Source: Thalassococcus halodurans
GTDB lineage: Bacteria > Pseudomonadota > Alphaproteobacteria > Rhodobacterales > Rhodobacteraceae
Reading direction: 5' to 3'
Length of the DNA: 64,000 nucleotides
Assembly (NCBI RefSeq): GCF_900108225.1
Contig: NZ_FNUZ01000006.1
Location: 62,001 to 126,000, forward strand
The notes under the pieces are model-generated. The model did no database searches and was not told where the DNA came from. It saw only the letters and a list, made by a program, of their open reading frames with translations. The position numbers and the translations under genes were made by a program. Below are positions 31,227-39,663 of this stretch, in pieces. Every line of letters starts with the position of its first letter. The stretch's first letter is position 1.

Positions 31227-32830
31227 CTAGAATGAAATCCCTTCTCGACACTGCGTCGGACGACTTCCGCGCCAACGACGCGTCTTACCGCGAAAAGGTC
31301 GATGAACTGCATGCCCTCCGGCTCTCACAGCGCGTCGGCGGCCCCGAAATGGCGCGCGAACGTCATGTGGAAAAAGGCAAGATCCTGCCCCGCGAACGGA
31401 TCGAACGGCTGATCGATCCGGGCACCCCCTTTCTGGAACTCGGCGAGCTGGCCGGACTGAACATGCACAAGGGTGTTCCGCCCGGCGCCGGCATCATCAC
31501 CGGTATCGGAGTGATCGAAGGCCGCCAGTGCATGATCATCGCCAACGATGCTACAGTGAAAGGCGGCACCTATTTCGGGATCACCTGCCGCAAACATGTC
31601 CGGGCACAAAAGATCGCCTGGAAAAACCGCCTGCCTGTTATCACGCTCGTGGATTCCGGCGGGGCCTTCCTGCCCGACCAAGCCAACCTTTTCCCCGACG
31701 AAGGCCAGTTCGGGTCCATCTTTCACCAACAGATCGGCATGTCGGGTGACGGTGTGCCGCAAATCGCCGTGGTCATGGGGCCCTGCACCGCGGGTGGTGC
31801 CTATATCCCCGCGCTCTGCGACGAGGTGGTCATCGTGCGCGGCCAGGGCTTCATGTACCTGGGCGGACCAGAGCTGACCTTTGCCGCGACCGGCGAAAAA
31901 GTGGATGCCGAAACATTGGGCGGCGGCAAGATGCATTGTTCTGTCTCCGGCGTGACCGACCATCTGGCCGAGGACGATGCCCATGCTTTGGCCATCACCC
32001 GCGATATCGTCCGACACCTGGGCGAAAAGCCCCTGCCCCGCAAGACGCCGGAAACGCCGCGTGAACCTGCCTATCCGGTCGAGGAAATATATGGTCTCGT
32101 CAGCCGCGACCCCAAGGTGCCGACCGACAACCGCGAGATCGTCGCCCGGCTGGTGGATGACAGCGATTTTCACGAATTCAAGCCGCTTTATGGCGACACG
32201 ATCATGACCGGCTGGGGGCGCATCCACGGCCATGAGGTCGGGATCATCGCCAATACAGGCGTGCTTTTCGTCGAAGCCGCGCTGAAGGCGACGCATTTCA
32301 TCAATCTCTGCGTCCAGCGTGATATTCCGCTGCTGTTCCTGGCCGATGTGAACGGCTTCATGGTGGGCCGCGAGGTCGAGCAGATGGGCATTGCCAAGGC
32401 CGGCGCCAAGATGATCACGGCCATGTCTTCGGCCCGGGTGCCGAAATTCACAATCATCACCGGTGGCTCTTACGGGGCCGGATACCTGGCGATGCTGGGC
32501 CGCCCGTTCCAGCCGGACGCAATGTTTGCCTGGCCGACGGGACGGTCGGCGATCATGGGGCCGGAACAGGCCGCAAGCGTGCTGGCCCAGGTCCGCGCCC
32601 AGATCAACGAGCGCGAAGGCAAAAGCTGGACCCCCGAGGAGGAGGAAGCCTTCAAGGCGCCGATCCGCAAGGAATACGAGGATTTTCAGGGGGCCTATAA
32701 TTTCGCGTCCAACCTTTGGATCGACAGCGTGATCGAACCCTGTGAGACCCGTGACGTCATGGCGCTGATGCTGGATGTGACATCGCGCAGACCCAAGGTC
32801 GATACCAACTTCGGCGTGTTCAGGATGTGA
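31223..32830 (+). CDS. Acyl-CoA carboxylase carboxyltransferase (beta) subunit, methylcrotonyl-CoA-like
   Basis: A 535-residue carboxyltransferase with GNDATVKGG-like ANDATVKGGTYF, LVDSGGAFLPDQ, FGSIFHQQ, MGPCTAGGAYIPALCDE and, in the C-half, LADVNGFMVGREVE and GGSYGAGYLAMLGR. It retains Phe in FGSIF where the first carboxyltransferase has Gly, closer to methylcrotonyl-CoA carboxylase. It precedes a full-length alpha subunit by 10 bp, giving a complete second carboxylase. Substrate may be a branched enoyl-CoA made by the upstream dehydrogenases. Confidence 0.88.
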   Translation: MTRMKSLLDTASDDFRANDASYREKVDELHALRLSQRVGGPEMARERHVEKGKILPRERIERLIDPGTPFLELGELAGLNMHKGVPPGAGIITGIGVIEGRQCMIIANDATVKGGTYFGITCRKHVRAQKIAWKNRLPVITLVDSGGAFLPDQANLFPDEGQFGSIFHQQIGMSGDGVPQIAVVMGPCTAGGAYIPALCDEVVIVRGQGFMYLGGPELTFAATGEKVDAETLGGGKMHCSVSGVTDHLAEDDAHALAITRDIVRHLGEKPLPRKTPETPREPAYPVEEIYGLVSRDPKVPTDNREIVARLVDDSDFHEFKPLYGDTIMTGWGRIHGHEVGIIANTGVLFVEAALKATHFINLCVQRDIPLLFLADVNGFMVGREVEQMGIAKAGAKMITAMSSARVPKFTIITGGSYGAGYLAMLGRPFQPDAMFAWPTGRSAIMGPEQAASVLAQVRAQINEREGKSWTPEEEEAFKAPIRKEYEDFQGAYNFASNLWIDSVIEPCETRDVMALMLDVTSRRPKVDTNFGVFRM

Positions 32831-32840
32831 GGAGCGAACC

Positions 32841-34847
32841 GTGAAAATCAAAACGCTTCTGATCGCCAACCGCGGTGAAATTGCCTGCCGGATCGCGCGC
32901 ACCGCGCGGGCCAGCGGGATCACCCCTGTCGGCGTGCATTCGCAGGCCGACGCCAATGCCCTGCATGTCCGCGAAATCGGCAGGTCGGTCTGTATCGGCG
33001 CCGGACCTGCATCCGAGAGCTATCTGAAAATCGACGCGGTGATTGCCGCTGCGCAATCAGTGGGCGCGGATGCGATCCATCCCGGTTATGGCTTTCTGGC
33101 CGAAAACCCCGATTTTGCTCGTTCGGTCGAAGCCGCTGGCATGATCTTCATGGGGCCGACGCCGGAAACGCTTGAACGTTTCGGCGACAAGGCCAGCGCC
33201 AAAGAGGCCGCCGTGGCGGCCAGCGTCCCGGTGATTTCGGGCGCCGAAGGTGCGCGGTCCGATCCCGAGCAGATTGTAGAGGAGGTGCGCCAAATGGGCC
33301 TGCCGGTGCTGCTCAAGGCTGTCGGCGGCGGTGGTGGGCGAGGGCAACGGCTCGTCACTGACGAAACCACGCTGGTCGAGGACATCGAAGGCGCGCTGCG
33401 CGAAGCAAAATCCACCTTCGGCTCCGAAGGGCTGCTGTTGGAGCGTTTCCTGCCCGAGGCGCGCCATGTTGAAGTGCAGATCGCAGGTGACGGCAAGGGC
33501 CATGTGGTGCATCTGTTCGAACGCGATTGCACGCTTCAGCGCCGCCACCAGAAGGTCATCGAGGAAGCCCCGGCCTGGGGTCTGCCCCGGACGCTTATGG
33601 ACGACATCGCGCGCGACGCGGTGCGCCTTGGTGAAACGCTGGACTATCGCGGGCTGGGCACGGTCGAGTTTCTGGTCGCGGGGGACGAGTATTTCTTCCT
33701 TGAGGTAAACCCGCGCATTCAGGTGGAACATCCCGTCACCGAAGCGATCACCGGGCTGGACCTTGTCGCGCTTCACCTGCGGATTGCCGAAGGCGCGGGC
33801 CTTGGATTGGTGCAGGACGATCTGACGATCAACGGCCACGCGGTCGAGGCGCGGCTTTACGCCGAAGATCCGGCGATGCAATTCGCCCCGTCGACCGGCA
33901 CCTTGACCACGCTCAGCCTGCCGTCGGGCCTGCGCATCGACAGCGGCGTCGAGGAAGGCGATGCGGTCACGCCTTATTACGACCCGATGATCGCCAAGCT
34001 GATCGTGCACGCGCCCGACCGGGAAACCGCATTGGCACGTCTGGCCACGGCGCTTGATCATGTCGCGGTCGAAGGCGTCGAGACCAATCGCGCCTTTCTG
34101 AGGGCACTGGCGCGAAACCTTGAATTCGAACGGATGCAGGTTCATACACGGTGGATCGACGGCCGGTTGGCCGAGCTGACACAGGCGTCCCCCCTCGTTC
34201 GCCCTGATCTGTGGAAAGCGGTTGCCGCCATTCTGTTCGTGGCCGCCTCGCGCGGCGATACGGATGCCAATCCCTGGACCAACCGTGATGCCTTTACCGG
34301 CTGGCGGCTCGGCCTGGGCGGCGATGCGATGGAAGCAGGGCAAAGCGTGACGCTCACCGATTCTGACGAGGTATCCGAAGAACTGCGCATCGGCCCTGTC
34401 AAACCGGGTGCCAGATACACCGTCTATTCGGAAAACGGCGAGGCGCTGACACTGTCGGCACGTGAACTGACCCCGGGCTGTTGGCGTGTCGGCGAAGGCG
34501 ACACCGTCCATCTGATCGAGGCACGTCTGCACGCGGGCGTGATCGAACTGGACACGCCCGAAGGCCGCCTGGTCTTCCGCCCCGCCGCGCCCCTTGCCTT
34601 TGCCGGCGGCGATGCCGCGGGGGATCGCGCCGTGACCTCTCCGCTGACCGGCATGATTGTCGAAATCAAGGTCTCCGGTGGTCAGAGCGTAGCCGAAGGC
34701 GACGTGGTCGCGGTCATGGAATCCATGAAACTCGAAATCTCGATCCGGGCGGCCGCGGCCGGGATCGCCAGCAATATATCCGTCTCGAATGGGGACATGG
34801 TCGATCGCGGCCAGGTCATCGCCGAGATCCTGCCATCCGAGGAGTGA
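32841..34847 (+). CDS. Acyl-CoA carboxylase alpha subunit (biotin carboxylase plus biotin carrier, full length)
   Basis: A 668-residue alpha subunit: ATP-grasp biotin carboxylase (about 1-445; GGGGGRGQR loop, EVNPRIQVEHPVTEA), BT region (about 450-590) and biotinyl domain with MESMKLE, acceptor Lys630. A GTG start is used with GAGGAGCG upstream. The glycine loop has Arg where the first biotin carboxylase has Lys (GGGGKGMR). It works with the preceding beta subunit. The domain order is the standard MCC/GCC one, unlike the split version at 5448-7420. Confidence 0.89.
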   Translation: MKIKTLLIANRGEIACRIARTARASGITPVGVHSQADANALHVREIGRSVCIGAGPASESYLKIDAVIAAAQSVGADAIHPGYGFLAENPDFARSVEAAGMIFMGPTPETLERFGDKASAKEAAVAASVPVISGAEGARSDPEQIVEEVRQMGLPVLLKAVGGGGGRGQRLVTDETTLVEDIEGALREAKSTFGSEGLLLERFLPEARHVEVQIAGDGKGHVVHLFERDCTLQRRHQKVIEEAPAWGLPRTLMDDIARDAVRLGETLDYRGLGTVEFLVAGDEYFFLEVNPRIQVEHPVTEAITGLDLVALHLRIAEGAGLGLVQDDLTINGHAVEARLYAEDPAMQFAPSTGTLTTLSLPSGLRIDSGVEEGDAVTPYYDPMIAKLIVHAPDRETALARLATALDHVAVEGVETNRAFLRALARNLEFERMQVHTRWIDGRLAELTQASPLVRPDLWKAVAAILFVAASRGDTDANPWTNRDAFTGWRLGLGGDAMEAGQSVTLTDSDEVSEELRIGPVKPGARYTVYSENGEALTLSARELTPGCWRVGEGDTVHLIEARLHAGVIELDTPEGRLVFRPAAPLAFAGGDAAGDRAVTSPLTGMIVEIKVSGGQSVAEGDVVAVMESMKLEISIRAAAAGIASNISVSNGDMVDRGQVIAEILPSEE

Positions 34848-34851
34848 TGAA

Positions 34852-35811
34852 ATGAGCGACTTTCCCAAATTCGTCGAATTTCGTGAAGAAGGCCCGCGCG
34901 AGGGATTCCAGATCGAAAAAAAGATCTATCCGGTCGAAGAGCGGATCGAACTGATCGACATGCTCAGCGAAACCGGTCTGAAACGCATTCAGGTCGGCAG
35001 CTTTGTCAGCCCGAAATACGTTCCTCAGATGGCGGACACCGGCGAGTTGTTCCAGCGTATCAAGCGCAAACCGGGCGTGAACTACACATCGCTGTGGCTG
35101 AACGACAAAGGGTTTCGCAAGGCCCTGACCGCGCATGAGGTCGATATCGACCCGCGTCTGCTGTTCTATCCTTCCGAAGCATTCGCCCAATCGAACAACA
35201 ATTGTTCCTCGGCCGAGATGCGGGAAAAACAACGTGACTGGGTCCGTCTTTACAAGGAAGAGGGATATACCGTCGACGCGGCCTATGTGATGACCGCCTT
35301 CGGCTGCAACCTCGAGGGCCCCATCCCCCAAGAACGCATCTTGGACGATTTCCGCTTTATCCTCCAACTGTGCGAGGAAGAGGACATCCCCGTGCCGATC
35401 CTTGTGATCGCCGACACCATGGGTTGGGGAAACCCCGAGGCGGTCAAACGGATGATCGGCGCCCTGCGCGAATTGGCGCCCGAGGCGCGCATCGGTATGC
35501 ACATCCATGACACACGTGGGCTGGGGATCGCCAACGTTTATGCGGCCCTGTCGATGGGCGTGGACATGTTCGAAAGCTCCGTCGCCGGTCTTGGCGGCTG
35601 TCCTTTCGCGGGCCACGGCCACGCGCGCGCCGCAGGAAATGTCTGCACCGAGGATGCAGTGTTCCTGTGTCACGAGCTCGGCATCGAAACCGGCATTGAT
35701 CTGGACAAGCTGATCGCAGCGGCGGTCAAAGCAGAAGAGATCATCGGTGTGCCGCTCATGGGCCGGGTCATGCACACCGGCGGGTTGGACAAATACCGCA
35801 AGTCACGCTGA
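34852..35811 (+). CDS. HMG-CoA-lyase-like protein
   Basis: A 319-residue TIM-barrel lyase of the HMGL family, which cleaves 3-hydroxy-3-methylglutaryl-type CoA esters. Metal ligands H217/H219 (MHIHDTRG), D188 (IADTMGWGNP) and Cys250 (GLGGCPF) are kept. The active-site Arg-Asp pair of true HMG-CoA lyase is Arg16-Glu17 (GPREGFQ), and the Cys loop is lengthened (CPFAGHGHARAAGN). Following a carboxylase as in liu operons, it probably cleaves a 3-hydroxy-3-alkylglutaryl-CoA analogue. The ATG has GGAG 7 bp upstream. Confidence 0.84.
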   Translation: MSDFPKFVEFREEGPREGFQIEKKIYPVEERIELIDMLSETGLKRIQVGSFVSPKYVPQMADTGELFQRIKRKPGVNYTSLWLNDKGFRKALTAHEVDIDPRLLFYPSEAFAQSNNNCSSAEMREKQRDWVRLYKEEGYTVDAAYVMTAFGCNLEGPIPQERILDDFRFILQLCEEEDIPVPILVIADTMGWGNPEAVKRMIGALRELAPEARIGMHIHDTRGLGIANVYAALSMGVDMFESSVAGLGGCPFAGHGHARAAGNVCTEDAVFLCHELGIETGIDLDKLIAAAVKAEEIIGVPLMGRVMHTGGLDKYRKSR

Positions 35812-35823
35812 GGGAGCAAGAAG

Positions 35824-36738
35824 ATGACAAAAGCACTTGACGGAAAGGTCGTTCTGGTCACCGGGGCCGGCGGTGGGATCGGGCGTGATATCGCCTTGAT
35901 GGCAGCCGCAGAAGGCGCCGCCGTGGTGGTCAATGATCTGGGTGCCTCGCTGAAAGGCACGGGCCAGACCGAAACCGCTGCGCAGAAAGTTGTTGCCGAG
36001 ATCAGGGCGGCGGGCGGCGATGCGATCGCCGATGGCGGCAACGTCACCGATCCGGACGCCGCGCGCGCGATGATCGAGGCGGGTGTCAAGGAATTCGGCC
36101 GCATCGACGCGGTGGTGAACAACGCCGGCATCCTGCGCGACGGGTTCTTCCACAAAATGACCTACGAGGATTTCGACGCGGTGGTGAAGGTTCATCTTTA
36201 TGGCGCCTTCAACACCAGCCGCGCGGCGGCCGATTATTTCCGCGAACAGGAGGGCGGCGCGCTGGTGCATATGACCTCGACCTCGGGGCTGATCGGCAAT
36301 CTGGCGCAGGCGAATTACGCGGCGGCAAAGCTGGGCATCGCGGCCTTCTCGAAATCGGTCGCGCTTGACCTGAAACGCTGGAACGTGCGGTCGAACTGCA
36401 TCGCGCCCTTCGCCTGGAGCCGGATGATTTCCTCGATCAAGACCGACACGCCCGAACAGGAGGCGCGGGTTGAAAAGCTCAAGCAGATGACGCCCGCCAA
36501 AGTGGCGCCGATGGCCTGTTTCCTGATGTCGGACAGGGCCGAAGGCGTCAGCGGACAGATCTTTGCCGTGCGCAACAACGAGATTTTCCTGTTCAACCAG
36601 CCCCGCCCGGTGCGCTCGGTTCATTCCGGCGATGGCTGGACCGCAGATGAAATCGCCGAGCGCGCCATTCCCGCGCTCAAATCGCAATTCACGCCGCTCG
36701 AGGTTTCGGCGGATGTCTTTTCATGGGATCCGGTCTGA
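35824..36738 (+). CDS. MFE-2-like (R)-3-hydroxyacyl-CoA dehydrogenase (SDR)
   Basis: A 304-residue SDR like the dehydrogenase domain of peroxisomal multifunctional enzyme type 2: TGAGGGIG, VVVNDLGAS, VNNAGILRDGFFHKMT and ANYAAAKLGIAAFSKS (Tyr/Lys intact), plus the longer C-terminal extension (LFNQPRPVRSVHSGDGW). This type oxidises (R)-3-hydroxyacyl-CoAs made by hydratase 2. A matching hydratase-2 protein is at 47595-48452. Its stop overlaps the next start as TGATG. Confidence 0.86.
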   Translation: MTKALDGKVVLVTGAGGGIGRDIALMAAAEGAAVVVNDLGASLKGTGQTETAAQKVVAEIRAAGGDAIADGGNVTDPDAARAMIEAGVKEFGRIDAVVNNAGILRDGFFHKMTYEDFDAVVKVHLYGAFNTSRAAADYFREQEGGALVHMTSTSGLIGNLAQANYAAAKLGIAAFSKSVALDLKRWNVRSNCIAPFAWSRMISSIKTDTPEQEARVEKLKQMTPAKVAPMACFLMSDRAEGVSGQIFAVRNNEIFLFNQPRPVRSVHSGDGWTADEIAERAIPALKSQFTPLEVSADVFSWDPV

Positions 36739-37532
36739 TGGGAAAACGCAAAGAAAAAATCAGCTCCAGCATTGCCTGGAGCACCCCTGACAAGATCAGC
36801 GTGCGTGGCCTCGACCTGCCCAACGAGATCCTGGGCCATATGAACCTTGGCGATCTGGCGTTCCTGCAACTAACGGGCCGCAAGGCCACGCCCGAGGAAA
36901 GCCGCGTCTTTAACGCCATCGTCATTACCCTGGTCGAACATGGTATCACGCCCTCGGCCCTGGCGGCGCGGATGACCTATATGGGGGCGCCGGAATCGCT
37001 TCAGGCGGCTGTGGCGGCTGGCTTGTGTGGGCTGGGCACCGTCTTTGTCGGTTCTATGGAAGGTGCCTCGAAAATGCTTTACGAGGCACTGCCACAGGAC
37101 AAGTTGGGCACCGGTGTCGATCTGGATGCGCTGGCCGTCGAGACGGTAGAAAAATTTCGCGCCCGCAAGATGATCGTGCCGGGGCTGGGCCATCCGGTGC
37201 ACAAACCGGTCGATCCGCGCACCCCGCGCCTGTTCCAGATCGCTGCCGAGAACGGCAAGTCCGGTGAATACATCGAGTTGATCCAGAAAATTCAGGCCGT
37301 TGCCGAAGAAAAATCGGGTAAGATGCTGCCGATCAACGCCACCGGCGCGATCGGGGCGATCTGCTGTGAATTCGGCTTTCCCTGGAAGATCGTGCGCGGC
37401 TTTGGCGTCATGGCGCGGTCCATCGGGCTGGTCGGTCATATCCTCGAAGAGAGCGAAAACCCGATTTCCTATGAGCTGTGGCAGCGTGCCGAGCAGGAAA
37501 TTCTTGAAACGTCGGGTCCGGGGGCGGCATAA
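36738..37532 (+). CDS. Citryl-CoA-lyase/citrate-synthase-like protein with altered active site
   Basis: A 264-residue protein with the small citrate-synthase domain pattern of citryl-CoA lyases, which cleave citryl-CoA to acetyl-CoA and oxaloacetate. GLGHPVHK keeps the middle His (H152). Where the family has HGG(A) it reads GSMEGAS, and where NVDG carries the catalytic Asp it reads NATG (200-203). Two of three citrate-synthase catalytic residues therefore seem replaced, so the reaction is uncertain. It is translationally coupled to the MFE-2-like SDR and lies downstream of the lyase-like gene; cleavage of a carboxylated, tertiary-hydroxyl acyl-CoA is a speculation. Confidence 0.72.
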   Translation: MGKRKEKISSSIAWSTPDKISVRGLDLPNEILGHMNLGDLAFLQLTGRKATPEESRVFNAIVITLVEHGITPSALAARMTYMGAPESLQAAVAAGLCGLGTVFVGSMEGASKMLYEALPQDKLGTGVDLDALAVETVEKFRARKMIVPGLGHPVHKPVDPRTPRLFQIAAENGKSGEYIELIQKIQAVAEEKSGKMLPINATGAIGAICCEFGFPWKIVRGFGVMARSIGLVGHILEESENPISYELWQRAEQEILETSGPGAA

Positions 37533-37535
37533 GCG

Positions 37536-38687
37536 ATGCAGACCTCGGCCCCCGACAGCCATAACGACCTGCGCGACGCCATGCGCGCGCTTTGCGCGCA
37601 GTTCCCGCCCGACTATCACCGCCGCGAAACCTACCCCGAGGAATTCGTCGATGCGCTGACCCGCGAGGGCTGGCTCGCCGCGATGATCCCCGAGGAATAC
37701 GGTGGCTCGGATCTGGGGTTGACGGAAGCCTCGATCATCATGGAAGAGGTGAACCGCTGCGGCGGAAACGCGGGCCATTGCCACGGGCAGATGTATAACA
37801 TGGGCACGCTTCTCAGGCACGGTTCGGAGAAGCAAAAGCAGAAATACCTGCCCGGCATCGCCAGCGGCGCGTTGCGCCTGCAATCCATGGCCGTGACCGA
37901 ACCGACAACCGGGACCGACACCACCAAACTGAAGACCACCGCGGTCAAGAAGGGTGACCGGTATGAGATCAATGGCCAGAAGGTCTGGATCAGCCGTATC
38001 CAGCATTCCGACCTGATGATCCTGCTGGCACGCACCACGCCGCTGAGCGAGGTCAAGAAAAAGTCGCAGGGCCTGTCGATCTTTATGGTCGATCTGAAAG
38101 AGGCCATCGGCAACGGGATGGAGGTCCGCCCCATCGCCAATATGCCCGGCCACGAAACCAATGAAGTGTTTTTCGACAACCTGGAAATCCCCGCCGAGAA
38201 CCTGATCGGCACCGAGGGGCGCGGATTTTACCATATTCTTGACGGGCTGAACGCCGAACGGACCCTGATTGCGGCGGAATGTATCGGTGATGGATACTGG
38301 TTCGTCGACAAGGCCCGCGCCTATGCCGGTGACCGCGTGGTCTTTGACCGTCCCATCGGCCAGAACCAAGGCGTGCAATTCCCTATCGCCAGGTCCTATG
38401 TGAACATCGAGGCCGCCAATCTGATGCGCTTTGAAGCCTGCAGGCGCTTCGATGCCGGGCTGGATTGCGGAGCGCAGGCGAATATGGCTAAGCTGCTGGC
38501 TTCGGAGGCCAGCTGGGAAGCGGCCAATGCCTGCATCCAGACCCATGGCGGCTTCGGTTTCGCACGGGAATACGATGTCGAGCGCAAGTTCCGCGAGGCG
38601 CGCCTCTATCAGGTCGCCCCGATCTCGACCAACCTGATCCTGTCATATGTCGGAGAACATATCCTCGGCATGCCAAGATCGTTCTGA
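37536..38687 (+). CDS. Acyl-CoA dehydrogenase
   Basis: A 383-residue dehydrogenase with VTEPTTGTDTTKLK (Thr-Thr in place of Gly-Ala), KVWISRIQHSDLMILLART, ETNEVFFDNLEIPAENLIG and GLNAERTLIAAECIG (Glu in helix G), ending GEHILGMPRSF. It starts 3 bp after the citryl-CoA-lyase-like stop. Paralogous to the dehydrogenase at 28648. The N-terminus is short, so a slightly different start cannot be excluded. Confidence 0.85.
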   Translation: MQTSAPDSHNDLRDAMRALCAQFPPDYHRRETYPEEFVDALTREGWLAAMIPEEYGGSDLGLTEASIIMEEVNRCGGNAGHCHGQMYNMGTLLRHGSEKQKQKYLPGIASGALRLQSMAVTEPTTGTDTTKLKTTAVKKGDRYEINGQKVWISRIQHSDLMILLARTTPLSEVKKKSQGLSIFMVDLKEAIGNGMEVRPIANMPGHETNEVFFDNLEIPAENLIGTEGRGFYHILDGLNAERTLIAAECIGDGYWFVDKARAYAGDRVVFDRPIGQNQGVQFPIARSYVNIEAANLMRFEACRRFDAGLDCGAQANMAKLLASEASWEAANACIQTHGGFGFAREYDVERKFREARLYQVAPISTNLILSYVGEHILGMPRSF

Positions 38688-38698
38688 AGGCCAGGGTT

Positions 38699-39538
38699 AT
38701 GGGTGAGATCGACCTTGACGCGCTGGCGCCCTGGCTGGGACGCACCGAGACTAAGGAAGATGTTCTGACGGAGGGGCTGATCGACAAATTCCGCGCCACG
38801 CTCGGTCCGCATCTTTGGGACGGATCAGGCGATGTCCCGCTGGGAATTCATTGGTGCCTTGTCCTTGATACCGTGCCAGCTGCCGCCCTGTCAGAAGACG
38901 GCCATGCCGCGAGGGGTGGATTTCTGCCCCCTGTTCCGCTGCCCGCCCGCATGTGGGCTGGCGGCGATGTTACGCATATCGCGCCGCTGAAAATCGGCGA
39001 AACCATCACCCGCCGCTCGGTGATCGGGGACATAGTGGCCAAGCAGGGCCGCAGTGGCCCATTGGTCTTTGTGACCGTCGAACATGAGTATTCGAGTGGC
39101 AACCGGCTTTGTATCCGGGAGCAGCAAACGATCGTTTATCGTGAGATTTCCGCCCCCCGCACGGGCGAGAGCGCACCTGACGCGGGTGACCCCACCACGC
39201 TCAGATCGACCCTGACACCGGATCCTGTTCTACTGTTTCGCTATTCGGCGCTGACGTTCAATGCCCATCGCATTCACTATGACCACATCTACGCCACCGA
39301 AACCGAAGCCTATTCCGGACTTGTTGTGCATGGCCCATTGCAGGCCACGCTGCTTCTGAATCTGGCGGCGGATGCGTTAAAAACATCGCCCCACCGGTTT
39401 TCGTTCCGCGGACTCGCGCCGCTCACCCTGCCCTGCGAATTGCAACTGCACAATGAAGGGACCGGCGCCTCCGGGACAGTCTGGTGTCAGGATCAAAACG
39501 GTCTTCGAAGCTTTTCCGCAGAGTACGCGGCGATCTGA
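38699..39538 (+). CDS. HTD2/mesaconyl-CoA-hydratase-like double-hotdog dehydratase
   Basis: A 279-residue protein of the FAS1-like/HTD2 dehydratase family, to which mesaconyl-C4-CoA hydratase belongs. The N-half carries MWAGGDVTHIAPLKIGETITRR; the C-half carries FRYSALTFNAHRIHYDHIYA with YSGLVVHGPLQATLL, the hydratase-motif equivalent. It would hydrate a 2-enoyl-CoA, perhaps one bearing a free carboxylate. Last gene of the 11-gene operon; an operator and the IS630 follow. Confidence 0.82.
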   Translation: MGEIDLDALAPWLGRTETKEDVLTEGLIDKFRATLGPHLWDGSGDVPLGIHWCLVLDTVPAAALSEDGHAARGGFLPPVPLPARMWAGGDVTHIAPLKIGETITRRSVIGDIVAKQGRSGPLVFVTVEHEYSSGNRLCIREQQTIVYREISAPRTGESAPDAGDPTTLRSTLTPDPVLLFRYSALTFNAHRIHYDHIYATETEAYSGLVVHGPLQATLLLNLAADALKTSPHRFSFRGLAPLTLPCELQLHNEGTGASGTVWCQDQNGLRSFSAEYAAI

Positions 39539-39580
39539 TCAGTTTCCTTTGGTAGCGGATTCAGTTGTTGACCAATTTTT

Positions 39581-39594
39581 CTAACATCTGTTAG
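39581..39594. promoter_or_regulatory. Perfect operator CTAACATCTGTTAG left without a gene
   Basis: CTAAC-ATCT-GTTAG, within TTGACC-N18-TAGGCT reading rightward. No intact gene follows in that direction: 46 bp later the IS630 begins, and beyond it only a gene remnant is seen. The promoter probably served a gene lost on IS630 insertion. Confidence 0.65.
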
Positions 39595-39638
39595 GCTTTG
39601 CGGAGAGGCTTGGTAAATAGACCAGGCAAACCTCTGAA

Positions 39639-39663
39639 TTAAAGCATTTCTGATTGAACCTGA
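39639..39663 (+). repeat. IS630 left terminal inverted repeat
   Basis: Pairs with 40673-40697. Both share the outer TTAAAGC and the inner AACCTGA blocks. Confidence 0.75.
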
